Below are positions 41,554 to 52,060 of a DNA stretch of 64,000 nt, piece by piece; the stretch's first letter is position 1; each line of letters starts with the position of its first letter. The DNA comes from Actinoplanes sp040639655 (lineage in GTDB: Bacteria; Actinomycetota; Actinomycetes; Mycobacteriales; Micromonosporaceae). The stretch spans positions 506,483-570,482 of the forward strand of contig NZ_JBFAAI010000003.1 in the NCBI RefSeq assembly GCF_040639655.1. Direction: 5' to 3'. The position numbers were made by a program, and so were the translations under genes. A model generated the notes under the pieces. The model searched no databases and had not been told where the DNA came from. It saw only the letters and a list, made by a program, of their open reading frames with translations.

Positions 41554-41559
41554 CCGCGA

Positions 41560-41578
41560 ACGAGACGCGACGTCTCGT
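41560..41578. promoter_or_regulatory. TetR operator 1
   Basis: ACGAGACG-CGA-CGTCTCGT is a perfect palindrome with 8-bp arms and a 3-nt centre, next to the tetR -10 box. Confidence 0.8.
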
Positions 41579-41579
41579 C

Positions 41580-41608
41580 TTGACAGGACGGCACTGAGAC
41601 GAGACGCT
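41580..41608 (+). promoter_or_regulatory. Candidate promoter of the macrolide glycosyltransferase
   Basis: A perfect TTGACA (41580-41585), 17-nt spacer, and GACGCT (41603-41608) as -10. Operator 2 covers the -10. Confidence 0.55.
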
Positions 41609-41617
41609 ACGTCTCGT
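41599..41617. promoter_or_regulatory. TetR operator 2
   Basis: ACGAGACG-CTA-CGTCTCGT has the same 8-bp arms as operator 1; the centres are 39 bp apart. Confidence 0.8.
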
Positions 41618-41642
41618 CTTGTTGAACGACTTGGAGGTCACC

Positions 41643-42812
41643 GTGCCGCACATCGCCATGGTCAGCATCCCGTTCCCCGGCCACGTCAACCCCAGCATCG
41701 AGGTCATCCGGGAACTCGTGACCCGTGGCCACCGGGTCACCTATGCCAACGACCCCTCCTACGCCGAGATCATCGAAGCCACCGGCGCCGAGTTCCGGCC
41801 ATATCGATCCACCCTGACGGGCGGCAACGACGGGTCCGACGGCGACGTGATCGACCAGCTCACCCTTTTCCTCGACGACGGGATCGCGATGCTCCCGCAA
41901 CTGCGCGAGGCCTACCAGCACGACCGGCCCGACCTGTTCCTGTACGACATCGCGGGTGCCCCGGCCCGGCTGCTCGCCGAGCAGTGGGGCATCCCGTCGA
42001 TGCAGCTCTCCCCCACCTTCGTCGCCTGGGACGGCTATGAGCAGGAGATGGCGCCGATGGTCGAGGCGATGCGCACCGACCCGCGCGGAGCCGCCTATTA
42101 CCGCCGGTTCGAACAGTGGCTGACCGAGAACGGATCCTCCGTCACCGACAGCATGGCCTTCCAGGGCCGTCCCGACCGGTCGCTGGTCCTCATCCCGCGC
42201 GTCATGCAGCCGAACGCCGACCGGGTCGACGACAAGGTCTTCTCCTTCGCGGGCCCCATCCTCGGCGATCGCGCCGGCCAGGGCGGCTGGACCCGGCCCC
42301 CGGACGCCGGCAATGTGCTGCTCATCTCGCTGGGCTCGGCGTTCACCGAACATCCGGAGTTCTACCGGCGCTGCGTCGAGGCCTTCGGCGGGCTGCCCGG
42401 CTGGCACGTCGTCCTGCAGATCGGCAAGCACGTCGACCCCGCGGTGCTCGGCGAGCTGCCCGGCAACATCGAGGTCCACCCCTGGGTGCCGCAGCTGGAG
42501 ATCCTGCGCCAGGCGCAGGCGTTCCTCACCCACGCCGGCATGGGCGGCAGCGTCGAGGGCCTCTACTGCGGCACCCCGATGCTTGTCGCGCCGCAGGCCG
42601 TGGACCAGTTCGGCAACGCCGACCGCCTGGTCGAGCTGGGAGTGGCCCGGCGGATCGGCACCGAGACCGGTGCGGCGGAGCTGCGGGAGACGTTCCTCGC
42701 TCTGATCAACGACCCGGAAGTACGCCGGGCGAGCGCCGGGATCAGCCGGAAGCTGCGCGAGAACAGCGGTGCCGGATACGCCGCGACGCTCATCGAGAAC
42801 GCCGCGGCGTGA
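41643..42812 (+). CDS. Macrolide-type UDP-glycosyltransferase (MGT/OleD-like)
   Basis: 389 residues. HIAMVSIPFPGHVNPSIEVI starts the acceptor domain; LISLGSAFTEHPEFYRRCV, VHPWVPQLEILRQAQAFLTH and VAPQAVDQFGNADRLVELGV in the donor domain closely match OleD and Mgt, which inactivate macrolides by glucosylation. GTG 41643 with GGAGG upstream is chosen over an upstream start. Under the divergent TetR and twin operators it is probably an inducible self-protection or antibiotic-inactivation enzyme. Confidence 0.9.
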   Translation: MPHIAMVSIPFPGHVNPSIEVIRELVTRGHRVTYANDPSYAEIIEATGAEFRPYRSTLTGGNDGSDGDVIDQLTLFLDDGIAMLPQLREAYQHDRPDLFLYDIAGAPARLLAEQWGIPSMQLSPTFVAWDGYEQEMAPMVEAMRTDPRGAAYYRRFEQWLTENGSSVTDSMAFQGRPDRSLVLIPRVMQPNADRVDDKVFSFAGPILGDRAGQGGWTRPPDAGNVLLISLGSAFTEHPEFYRRCVEAFGGLPGWHVVLQIGKHVDPAVLGELPGNIEVHPWVPQLEILRQAQAFLTHAGMGGSVEGLYCGTPMLVAPQAVDQFGNADRLVELGVARRIGTETGAAELRETFLALINDPEVRRASAGISRKLRENSGAGYAATLIENAAA

Positions 42813-42814
42813 GG

Positions 42815-43393
42815 TCAGACGGTCCGCAGAAGCGTCCAGCCGGAGTCACGGGCGCGAGCCGCGGCCAGCACCCCGGCGACCGCGGCCGCGTTCGTGATCT
42901 CGCCTCGGAACACCATGGCGACGCACTCGTCCAGGGGGACGCGGCGCACCTCGATGTCGGCCTCCTCCGCGGTGCGCTCGTGGCGGTCCGCATCGGGCAC
43001 CGGCGCCAGGTCACGGGCCAGGAACACCCGGACCGACTCGTCGGCGAAGCCGGGTGAGGTGTGCAGATCGACCAGCCGATCGATCCGCCCGGCCGTGAGG
43101 TCGACCTCCTCGGCCAGCTCGCGGGCCGCGGTGAGCGTCTCGTCCTCACCGGGCACGTCACGCAGGCCGGCCGGCAGCTCCCAGAGGTGCCGGCCGACCG
43201 GGTGACGGTACTGCTTGATCAGCACGACCCGATCGGCGTCGTCGACGGCGACCACGACGACGGCACCGCGGTTCTCCACCACGTCGCGGGCGGCGGTGCT
43301 GCCGTCCGACATGGTCACCTGGTCGGTGTAGACGGAGAAGATCGCACCGTGGTAACGCTCGGCCCGGGACACCGTCTCGTGGGCGAACGTCAT
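42815..43393 (-). CDS. NUDIX hydrolase (ADP-ribose pyrophosphatase type)
   Basis: 192 residues. The Nudix box starts GLRDVPGEDETLTAARELAE (about 97-116) with the closing EEVDLTAG. The beta-strand start VVVVAVDDADRVVLIKQYRHP and HLWELPAG match ADP-ribose pyrophosphatases. The gene follows pyrG by 1 nt, a conserved actinobacterial pair. It converges with the glycosyltransferase, with only 2 nt between the stops. Confidence 0.92.
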   Translation of the reverse strand: MTFAHETVSRAERYHGAIFSVYTDQVTMSDGSTAARDVVENRGAVVVVAVDDADRVVLIKQYRHPVGRHLWELPAGLRDVPGEDETLTAARELAEEVDLTAGRIDRLVDLHTSPGFADESVRVFLARDLAPVPDADRHERTAEEADIEVRRVPLDECVAMVFRGEITNAAAVAGVLAAARARDSGWTLLRTV

Positions 43394-43394
43394 G

Positions 43395-45089
<1,695 letters not shown>

Positions 45090-45208
45090 GGCCCGCTCCC
45101 GTGGTCGCCGTTAACAGGTTCTTGCGGCCGGGGCAGGACCCCATCCACGGGAGTTCACCGTAACACCGATTGCTGTCACCTCCACGTTCGGGCTGGTGGA
45201 CGTGCGTG

Positions 45209-47443
45209 TCATGGCACAGTTAACGGATCTTCGTCGGATTTACGTAGTAGTGGGCCACCGGGACCGTCGGTCTCGCCCGGAGCGGGGGTCCGGTCGGCGG
45301 CGTGCAGCAGCACCCGCAGGGCCGTGAGCACCGCGATCGGCGCCGCCGCGGCGGCCGCGGCCCCGGCCACGCCGAGAGCGGTGCCACCGAGCACACCGGC
45401 GATCAGCGTCGTCACCACCGTCCCGGCGACGCCGCCCCGGACCGCCGGATGCAGGCCGTAGACCCGGTTCAGCCCGCCCCAGGGGGAGAACTGGCAGAAC
45501 AACAGCATCACCGCGCCGCACAGGGCCAGCAGCGTGAGGGGACTGTCCACCAGGGCCTGGCCGTTGGCGGTCGCGGCACGCTGCATCGCCGGGCCGGCCG
45601 TGCCGTCGCCGAGCGCGGTGAGGAACCGGCCGAGCGTCCCCTGCTCCAGCGGCGCCCGCCGCAGGTCGAGGACCGCGAACGTGATGGTCACCACCACCCC
45701 GGTCAGTGCCGCCCAGGCGAACCGCGGGAAGGTCAGCCAGCCGCCGGTGCTGATCACCGCGGCCACGCAGGCGCCGGCGGTGACCGCGATCGCGCCGACC
45801 GGATCGGCGCCCAGGTGCGTGCTGCCGACCATGACCACACCGAGGCCGCCGAAGGTGACCATGACCAGCGGGCGCCAGCGCCGGGTCACCCACTGTGCCA
45901 GCGAGCCGCCGAGCAGGAACAGCCCGGCCACGAAGACGCCGAGGCCGACACTGCCGAGCCCGGCGTAGCGCACACCGTGGATCGCCGAGTAGCCGGCCAC
46001 CGAGTTGAGCTGCAGCCGGGCCCCGGTGGCCAGGTCCACGGCCACCGCCAGCGCACTGACCGCGGCGACCGCGGCCATCGGCCACAGCGTCCGCTGGTAA
46101 CGCGGCGCGAGCCGGATCAGCAGTGTTCCCACCGCCATCAGAACGGCCGTCGCCGACCCGAACATCCACGCCGGATGGGCGCTGCTCCACCACGGCACCA
46201 CGTCGGCGATCAGGGCCGCCGGGATCGCCAGCCCGGCCGCGATCAGCGCCAGCTCGGCCAGTTCGACGAGGCGGCGCGGCGGCAGCGGCGGCCCGAGCGG
46301 ACCGGCGTGCTGGCGGGCCCGGACCAGCACCGGGACCACCGCGATGAAGAGCACCAGCTGCAGGACCGCCAGCACGGTGAAGAAGATCTCGGCGACGCCA
46401 CGCTGGGCGATCGCCCGCCGGTCGGCGTCCTGCCGGCCCTGCATCGCCGCGGCCGGATCGGCGGCACGGCCCGGCGTGACACCGGCCGTGTACCCGGCGA
46501 ACAGTTTCTCCGGCACCGGTTTACCGAGTGCCGACAGCACGGTCGGAGCCAGATCGACGAGCTGCAGGTACCCCTCCCGGCCGGTACCGGCCGAGGTGAG
46601 CCAGCCGCCCTCCCAGCCGGGGCCTTCGGCGATCGCCACGTGCAGGCGTGACGTGGTGTCGGTGTCGGCGAGGCCGGCGATCAGCATCATGGAGCGTTCC
46701 GGGCGGGCGGCGAGGACCCTGGCGAGGGTACGGTCGGCGGCCTCCACCGCCGTCCGGCGGGCCGCCCCGTCGCCCTCGATCGTGCCGAGGTCGACGATGC
46801 TCAGCACACAGTCGTCGAGCAGCTCGGCCGGGTTCGCCGGCAGTTCGGCGACGTACCGGTCGACCCGGCCGAACGGGCGGGCCGCCGCGATGGCCGCACC
46901 GGGACCGACGGCCACCGAGCAGCGCACCGACTCGGCCAGGGCGCCGGGCGTCGTCCCGTACGGCATCCGGTCCTGGTTGTTGCGGACCACCGTGGGCTGG
47001 TCGGTGAGGTTGGCGCCGCGCCCGTCCGGCTGGGTGAGGCGTGGCTGGGCCGCCGGGCAGCGGCCGGTCACCGTGCGGGTGTCCCAGGCCGCGTAGTTGC
47101 CGGCGCCGAGCGTCAGCCAGCCGTCGGACGGACAGGTCACCGAATGCGCCGACCGCACCGACAGCCAGCCGACCGACCCACGGGTCGCCTCCTGCCACAG
47201 CGCCGGGGTGCGCTGCGGATCGAGGTCCTCCCAGCGCAGCCCGGCCGCGGCCGCGACCACCACGTAGTCGGCTTCGCCGCCGCGCTGCCGTTCGGCCGGC
47301 CGGAGCGCCAGGATGGCCAGGCTCGCCGCGGCGACCAGCATCACCAGCAGATAGGGCACCCAGGCGGCGACGACCGGCCCGCGCGGGGTGCCCGGCGGGC
47401 GGACCCGGCGCAACCGGTCGAGTGGGCCACGCTTCTCCGTCAC
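45209..47443 (-). CDS. Large membrane protein with an N-terminal alkaline-phosphatase-like extracellular domain
   Basis: 744 residues. One membrane helix (about 26-46), an extracellular domain (about 55-345) with YVVVAAAAGLRWEDLDPQ and HSVTCPSDGWLTLGAGNYAA, which resembles alkaline-phosphatase-superfamily folds, then about ten membrane helices (350-715). It overlaps the GT4 gene by 4 nt and lies in the envelope cluster between murJ-GT4 and pyrG. Conserved in actinomycetes but uncharacterised; it could modify or present a lipid-linked glycan. The phosphatase resemblance is tentative. Confidence 0.78.
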   Translation of the reverse strand: MTEKRGPLDRLRRVRPPGTPRGPVVAAWVPYLLVMLVAAASLAILALRPAERQRGGEADYVVVAAAAGLRWEDLDPQRTPALWQEATRGSVGWLSVRSAHSVTCPSDGWLTLGAGNYAAWDTRTVTGRCPAAQPRLTQPDGRGANLTDQPTVVRNNQDRMPYGTTPGALAESVRCSVAVGPGAAIAAARPFGRVDRYVAELPANPAELLDDCVLSIVDLGTIEGDGAARRTAVEAADRTLARVLAARPERSMMLIAGLADTDTTSRLHVAIAEGPGWEGGWLTSAGTGREGYLQLVDLAPTVLSALGKPVPEKLFAGYTAGVTPGRAADPAAAMQGRQDADRRAIAQRGVAEIFFTVLAVLQLVLFIAVVPVLVRARQHAGPLGPPLPPRRLVELAELALIAAGLAIPAALIADVVPWWSSAHPAWMFGSATAVLMAVGTLLIRLAPRYQRTLWPMAAVAAVSALAVAVDLATGARLQLNSVAGYSAIHGVRYAGLGSVGLGVFVAGLFLLGGSLAQWVTRRWRPLVMVTFGGLGVVMVGSTHLGADPVGAIAVTAGACVAAVISTGGWLTFPRFAWAALTGVVVTITFAVLDLRRAPLEQGTLGRFLTALGDGTAGPAMQRAATANGQALVDSPLTLLALCGAVMLLFCQFSPWGGLNRVYGLHPAVRGGVAGTVVTTLIAGVLGGTALGVAGAAAAAAAPIAVLTALRVLLHAADRTPAPGETDGPGGPLLRKSDEDPLTVP

Positions 47444-48552
47444 CGGCGGACCGCCGCGACTTCCGCGTAGGCCGACCGCACATCGGCGACCACGTCGGCC
47501 TCCCCGGGCCAGGTGGCGGCCTGCCGCGGGCCGCGGGCCGCGTAGTCGGCGCGCAGCTCCGGATCTCCGAGCAGCCGCCGGACCGCCGCGTCAAGCGCGT
47601 CGAGATCATTCGGCGGGATCTGCACCGCCGCGTCCCCGACCAGGCCGGGGAGCCCGCCCACCGCGGTGGTGACCAGTGGCACCCCGGCGTGCAGCGCCTC
47701 CTGGGCGAACAGCTGCCGCGCCTCCCAGTCGCTGGTGATCACCGCGAGGTCGGCGCCGAGCAGCAGGTCCGGCACGTCGGTCCGGTGCCCGAGGAGGTGG
47801 ACCGGTGCGTGCAGGCGCGACGCGCGCTGCGCCAGCGGCATGTAGCTGGGCCCGGAGCCGGCGATCACCACGACCGGGGCCGGGTCGAGGTCACGCCATC
47901 GGGCGGCCGCGTCGATCAGCAGGTCGTGGTGCTTCTGCGGGTGCAGGCGGCCGACCGACAGGATCAGCGGGGTCTCACCGCGCAGCCGGAACTCGGCGCG
48001 TACCGCCGCCCGGCTCCGTTTCGGCTGCGCCAGCTGCGGCGCGGCCACCGGGCCCAGTCGCGCCTTGCGGGCGCCGAGCGCCGTCGCCCGTCGCACCAGG
48101 TCATCGGAGGCGCCGAGGGTCAGCGCGGCGTTGCGCGCCACGATCCGCTCCAGCAGGGCGCCCGCCTGACCTTTCAGACCACGGGCGAGCACGGCGTTGT
48201 GCCAGGTCACCACCAGCGGCACGCCGGTCCGCGCGACCGAGGCCACGAACGCGGCCCGCAGACCGTGCGCGTGGATCACCTCGGCGTCGCGCCCGGCGAT
48301 CGCCTTGCGCAGCTGCCGGATCGCGCCGGAGTCCTGCGGACCGGGGTCGGCCGGGATCTCCACCACCGAGAACTCGATGCCGCTCGCCGAGAACCCGAAG
48401 TGCTGATCCACCGCGGACGGCCCGCACACCAGCACCCGGCAGCCGGCGGTGACCAGGCCGCGGGCCAGTGAGGCGACGTGCTGGCCGATCCCGCCGGTAC
48501 TGGACGCCACCACCAGCACGACCGAGCCGCGCCACTCCCCGTCGCTGCTCAC
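47440..48552 (-). CDS. GT4-family glycosyltransferase
   Basis: 370 residues from GTG 48552. The N-domain has VVLVVASSTGGIGQHVASLA and the C-domain ILSVGRLHPQKHHDLLIDA and the donor motif EARQLFAQEALHAGVPLVTT with its EX7E. GTG 48552 is 10 nt after GAGAGGGG; TTG 48561 is too close. It probably adds a sugar to a lipid-linked wall or exopolysaccharide precursor, next to murJ and the MraY/WecA-like gene. Confidence 0.88.
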   Translation of the reverse strand: MSSDGEWRGSVVLVVASSTGGIGQHVASLARGLVTAGCRVLVCGPSAVDQHFGFSASGIEFSVVEIPADPGPQDSGAIRQLRKAIAGRDAEVIHAHGLRAAFVASVARTGVPLVVTWHNAVLARGLKGQAGALLERIVARNAALTLGASDDLVRRATALGARKARLGPVAAPQLAQPKRSRAAVRAEFRLRGETPLILSVGRLHPQKHHDLLIDAAARWRDLDPAPVVVIAGSGPSYMPLAQRASRLHAPVHLLGHRTDVPDLLLGADLAVITSDWEARQLFAQEALHAGVPLVTTAVGGLPGLVGDAAVQIPPNDLDALDAAVRRLLGDPELRADYAARGPRQAATWPGEADVVADVRSAYAEVAAVRR

Positions 48553-48661
48553 GACCGGCAAACCCCTCTCCCCTGTCGCACCGGTCCGACCGGCGTCCTG
48601 CCTCCGGCCCGGCCGGTTCCTGCTCGCGGCCCGGCGTCCGCCCGGAATCCCGGGGCGCCGG

Positions 48662-50245
48662 TCACCTGCGGAGGCGTCTCCCCAGCGTGCCGATCAGTGG
48701 TCCGAGGTCCCGCCGGTCCAGCACGAGGGCCACGGCGAGGAACACCCCGGCGACCACCACTCCGCCCAGCATGCCTTCAACGAGGCTGCCCAGCACGCCC
48801 GGGGTGGGCCAGAAGGCCGCGCCGAGACCGGCGACCACCCCCTGCCCGGCGAGGGCCGCGAACGCCGCCGCGAGCACCGCGGCCCCGGCCGCGCGGCCCA
48901 GCCCGGCCAGCGCCTCCCGGCCCGCGTGGCGGCGTACCGCCAGGACCAGCAGCACGCCGGTGACCGTCATGCCGATCGCGTTGGCCAGCCCCAGGCCGAA
49001 CACCCGCGTACCGTCACCCGGCAGGGTCGTGACGACGATCACGGCCACACCGGCGGTGAGCCATCCCACGGCCGAGGCGACGGCGGCCGCAACGGTCGCG
49101 CCCCGCGCGTACAGCGCCCGCGACAGCAGCGCGAACAGCGCGTAACCGAACAGGCCCGGGGCGAACCCGACGACACCGGTGGCCGCGCCGCGCGCGTTCA
49201 TCAGTGCGGCCACCGGAACCGCCAGCCCGGCCAGCGCGGCCGTGCCGAGCCCGGCCAGCAGCACCACCGAGCGGGCGGTACCGGACAGCGCGGCCGCGAA
49301 GCCGGCCTCGTCGCCGCCCGAGAACGACGCCGCGAGCCGTGGATAGACGGCCGTGGCCAGCGGGACGGCGAGCACCGCCCACGGCAGCAGGAAGACCGTC
49401 TGTGCACCGGTGTAGTGCGCCATCTCCCGCGCCGCGAACACCACGATCAGTGCGGCCACCACCTGCTGCGCGCCGACCGTGACGGCGCCCGCCCAGCCCA
49501 GCCGCAGCGCCTGGCGGCCCTCGGCGCCGGGGAACCGCAGGTTCGGCCGGATCCGCAGCCCCAGCCGCGCGGCCGGAACCAGCAGGCAGAGGCTGAGCAC
49601 GACCACGCCCAGGGTGGTGCCCACCGACAGGGTCAGCTCACCGGCACGGCTCAGCCCGGCGAACCCGGTGCGCGCGCCGTCGATCATGGCGTACGCGAGG
49701 TACGCCGTCATCACTGTCACGCTCGACAGCAGGGGAGCGATCACCGGCCACGCGAACCGGTGATGTGCCTGCAGCACCCCGGTCAGCACGATCCCGACAC
49801 CGTAGAGCGGCAGCTGCGGCGCGAAGACCCGCAGCATCCGGGCGGCGACCTCCTGATGTTCCGGCGGCACCCCGTCGAGCAGGCCGCTGATCGGGCCGGA
49901 CGCCAGGAACACCGCCACGGCCAGCGGCACGGTGAGCAGCAGCACCCAGGTGAGCAGTGCCGAGGTGACCCGCTGGACGCGGTCCCGGTCGCCGGCCGCC
50001 ACGGCGCCGGCCAGCAGCGGCACCACGAGACTGGCCAGCGCTCCGCCGGCGACGAGTTCGAACACGATGTTCGGCACCAGGTTCGCGGCGAAGTAGAGGT
50101 CGGCCAGGCCGTCCTCGCCCACGGTGTAGAAGAACACCAGGGTGCGGCCGAACCCGGCCAGGCGGGCCACGATCGTCAGTACGGTGATCAGCGCGGCCGC
50201 GCCGGCGAGCTTGGCCGTCGTACCGCCGGAAGGTTGTGAGGTCAC
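48662..50245 (-). CDS. murJ: Lipid II flippase-type MurJ/MviN protein
   Basis: 527 residues with about fourteen hydrophobic helices in the MOP-superfamily plan; LARFGRTLVFFYTVG-type opening segment and FELVAGGALASLVVPLLAG are typical MviN/MurJ regions. It would flip lipid II or a related lipid-linked sugar. GTG 50245 overlaps the upstream gene's stop (GTGA), so that start is used rather than one 45 nt earlier. Actinobacterial MurJ often has a cytoplasmic kinase-like tail; here it ends after the last helix. Confidence 0.9.
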   Translation of the reverse strand: MTSQPSGGTTAKLAGAAALITVLTIVARLAGFGRTLVFFYTVGEDGLADLYFAANLVPNIVFELVAGGALASLVVPLLAGAVAAGDRDRVQRVTSALLTWVLLLTVPLAVAVFLASGPISGLLDGVPPEHQEVAARMLRVFAPQLPLYGVGIVLTGVLQAHHRFAWPVIAPLLSSVTVMTAYLAYAMIDGARTGFAGLSRAGELTLSVGTTLGVVVLSLCLLVPAARLGLRIRPNLRFPGAEGRQALRLGWAGAVTVGAQQVVAALIVVFAAREMAHYTGAQTVFLLPWAVLAVPLATAVYPRLAASFSGGDEAGFAAALSGTARSVVLLAGLGTAALAGLAVPVAALMNARGAATGVVGFAPGLFGYALFALLSRALYARGATVAAAVASAVGWLTAGVAVIVVTTLPGDGTRVFGLGLANAIGMTVTGVLLVLAVRRHAGREALAGLGRAAGAAVLAAAFAALAGQGVVAGLGAAFWPTPGVLGSLVEGMLGGVVVAGVFLAVALVLDRRDLGPLIGTLGRRLRR

Positions 50246-51075
50246 GCCTGGGATTGCCGGCGGCCGAGGTCGTCGAGGGTACGCAGCCACGGGGTGTCCT
50301 GGATGACCTTGGTGAAGCTGACCTTCTCGCTCGCCGCGGTCAGCGCGGCCAGCGCCGCCAGGGCACCCGCCCGGCCGGTCGTCGAGGACCGCGCCACCAG
50401 CGCGACACCGAGCAGCGCACCGAGCGCGTTCGCCCCCGAGTCGCCGAGCATGATCTCCTCGCCGAGGTCGTCGGGCAGCAGCGCGGCGCCCGCGCCCAGG
50501 GTGCCCGCCGTCATCGACGCATTGCGGCCCACCGCCAGCGGCGCACCGATGATCGTGCCCGCCTTGATCGCCCGGCCCGGTCGCAGGTCCAGCAGGTTGA
50601 GCAGGTTCGCCGTGCCGGCGATCACCCCGGCGCCGAGCAGGACGTCGACGCCGCGCCCGAACCGCGAGGACCGGCCGCTGCCGATCAGCGCGGAGGCGGC
50701 GAGCCCGGCCGCACCCACTCCGGCAACCTTGACGAGCCCGCTGGTGACCATGCCCTCGCGCAACGCGCCCAGGTGCCCGGCGAAACCCTTCGCCGCCTTC
50801 TGCTCCGGCCGGTTGCCGACCACGTCGTCGTAGAAGCCGACCGCACCGCTGACCGCCCCGGCCACCGCCGCGGCGGCCGCCAGCCGGCCGGTCGGTGCCC
50901 CGGACGCCGCGCCGATCGTGGCGCCGGCCGCCAGGGCCGGACCGCCCGCGAGTGTCACGGTGCGCCCGTGGAAGTTGGTTCGCTCCAGCTCACGTGCCTT
51001 CGGGTCGCGGCGCACCCAGGCGAGCACATTCCGGGCGACGAGGGCACCGACGGCAGCGGAACGGAGGTAAGCCAT
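50242..51075 (-). CDS. Short MraY/WecA-like phosphosugar transferase
   Basis: 277 residues, shorter than MraY or WecA (about 320-400). It keeps GFYDDVVGN (aspartate pair), ANLLNLLDLRPGRA (the N..N..D motif, lacking the second DG) and MLGDSGANALGALLG (Mg-binding). Several hydrophobic helices fill the rest. It may transfer a sugar-phosphate to undecaprenyl phosphate ahead of the GT4 enzyme and MurJ. ATG 51075, 8 nt after TAGACT. Activity is uncertain because of the degenerate motif. Confidence 0.8.
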   Translation of the reverse strand: MAYLRSAAVGALVARNVLAWVRRDPKARELERTNFHGRTVTLAGGPALAAGATIGAASGAPTGRLAAAAAVAGAVSGAVGFYDDVVGNRPEQKAAKGFAGHLGALREGMVTSGLVKVAGVGAAGLAASALIGSGRSSRFGRGVDVLLGAGVIAGTANLLNLLDLRPGRAIKAGTIIGAPLAVGRNASMTAGTLGAGAALLPDDLGEEIMLGDSGANALGALLGVALVARSSTTGRAGALAALAALTAASEKVSFTKVIQDTPWLRTLDDLGRRQSQA

Positions 51076-51083
51076 GGCCGGAG

Positions 51084-51089
51084 AGTCTA
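51084..51089 (-). promoter_or_regulatory. -10 box before the MraY/WecA-like gene
   Basis: TAGACT on the minus strand ends 8 nt before ATG 51075, suggesting an internal leaderless promoter in the envelope cluster. Confidence 0.35.
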
Positions 51090-51100
51090 GACGGGGACGG

Positions 51101-52036
51101 CTACGGCGCGGCCGACGGCACGATCGAGGTGGCGCCGGTGGCCAGGCCGTACTGGCCGACCTTGTTCTGCACCAGCCGCTCCACCGTGACCAGCGCCGTC
51201 GCGACCTGACCCTGCACGGTGCTCACGTTGTCCACCGTGGAGGTGACGGCGACCAGCGCCGGGTCGTTGCGGATGCCGGCGACCAGATTTCCGTCGCCCG
51301 CGTCGTCGCCGGCGACCACCAACGGCTGACCCTGACCGAACTGCTCGGCCATGGTGAGCGCGTACTCCGTCTTCTTACCGGCTTCCTTGTCGGTCGGCGG
51401 CACCCCGGCCACCAGCACGACCGCCTCGGCGCCACCGGTCGCACCCTCCTCAGCCGTGAGGTAGCCGGGCTGGGCGAAAGCGGCAAGCACCGCGGTCACG
51501 TCACCTGCCGTCGGCGGCGTCGGGCTGGTGCCGCGGTACAGGGTGCGGGCGAGCAGTGCGCTCGCCGTCTCGACGCCGTCGCTGTTGAGCGGCAGCCCGA
51601 CCGTCGAGATGCTCGGCTGGGACAGCTCGTCGACCAGGAGCAGCAGCTCGTTGACCGTGCTCGGATCGAAGAACTTCTCCTCCACCCGGACCTGGGCGGT
51701 GATCGTCGCCCCGGCCACGGTCAACATCTTCACCACACCGGCGGCCGGCTCCTCGGTGCCCGGCAGCGCCACCACCGCGATCTTGCGGCCGGTCAGCTTG
51801 CCGCCGAGCAGCATCGGCGCGATCTGGTTGGCGAACTCCTGGTTCCGGTTGACCTCGTCGTTCAACTTGTTGACCTGCTCACGGCGGACGTTGTTGTCCT
51901 TGTTGAGCGCGGCCAGATTGTTGCGCAGGTTCTCGGAGACCGGGCCGTTGAGCGCCGCGGTGCCGACCACCAGACCGATCGCCAGAGCCAGGAATACCGC
52001 GGTGAGCGACACCACGTGGTACCGGAAGTTGATCAC
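51101..52036 (-). CDS. steB: SteB/MctB-like envelope protein
   Basis: 311 residues. One N-terminal helix (about 8-28, TAVFLALAIGLVVGTAALNG), a coiled-coil segment (about 35-65), then an extracytoplasmic domain. Family members are annotated as copper transporter MctB, but with SteA they act in actinobacterial septation (SteAB, Corynebacterium). The pairing with steA (24 nt apart) favours the SteB role here. GTG start with GAGGG upstream. Confidence 0.88.
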   Translation of the reverse strand: MINFRYHVVSLTAVFLALAIGLVVGTAALNGPVSENLRNNLAALNKDNNVRREQVNKLNDEVNRNQEFANQIAPMLLGGKLTGRKIAVVALPGTEEPAAGVVKMLTVAGATITAQVRVEEKFFDPSTVNELLLLVDELSQPSISTVGLPLNSDGVETASALLARTLYRGTSPTPPTAGDVTAVLAAFAQPGYLTAEEGATGGAEAVVLVAGVPPTDKEAGKKTEYALTMAEQFGQGQPLVVAGDDAGDGNLVAGIRNDPALVAVTSTVDNVSTVQGQVATALVTVERLVQNKVGQYGLATGATSIVPSAAP

Positions 52037-52060
52037 AATGCCCTCAGGAGAACGTCGACC

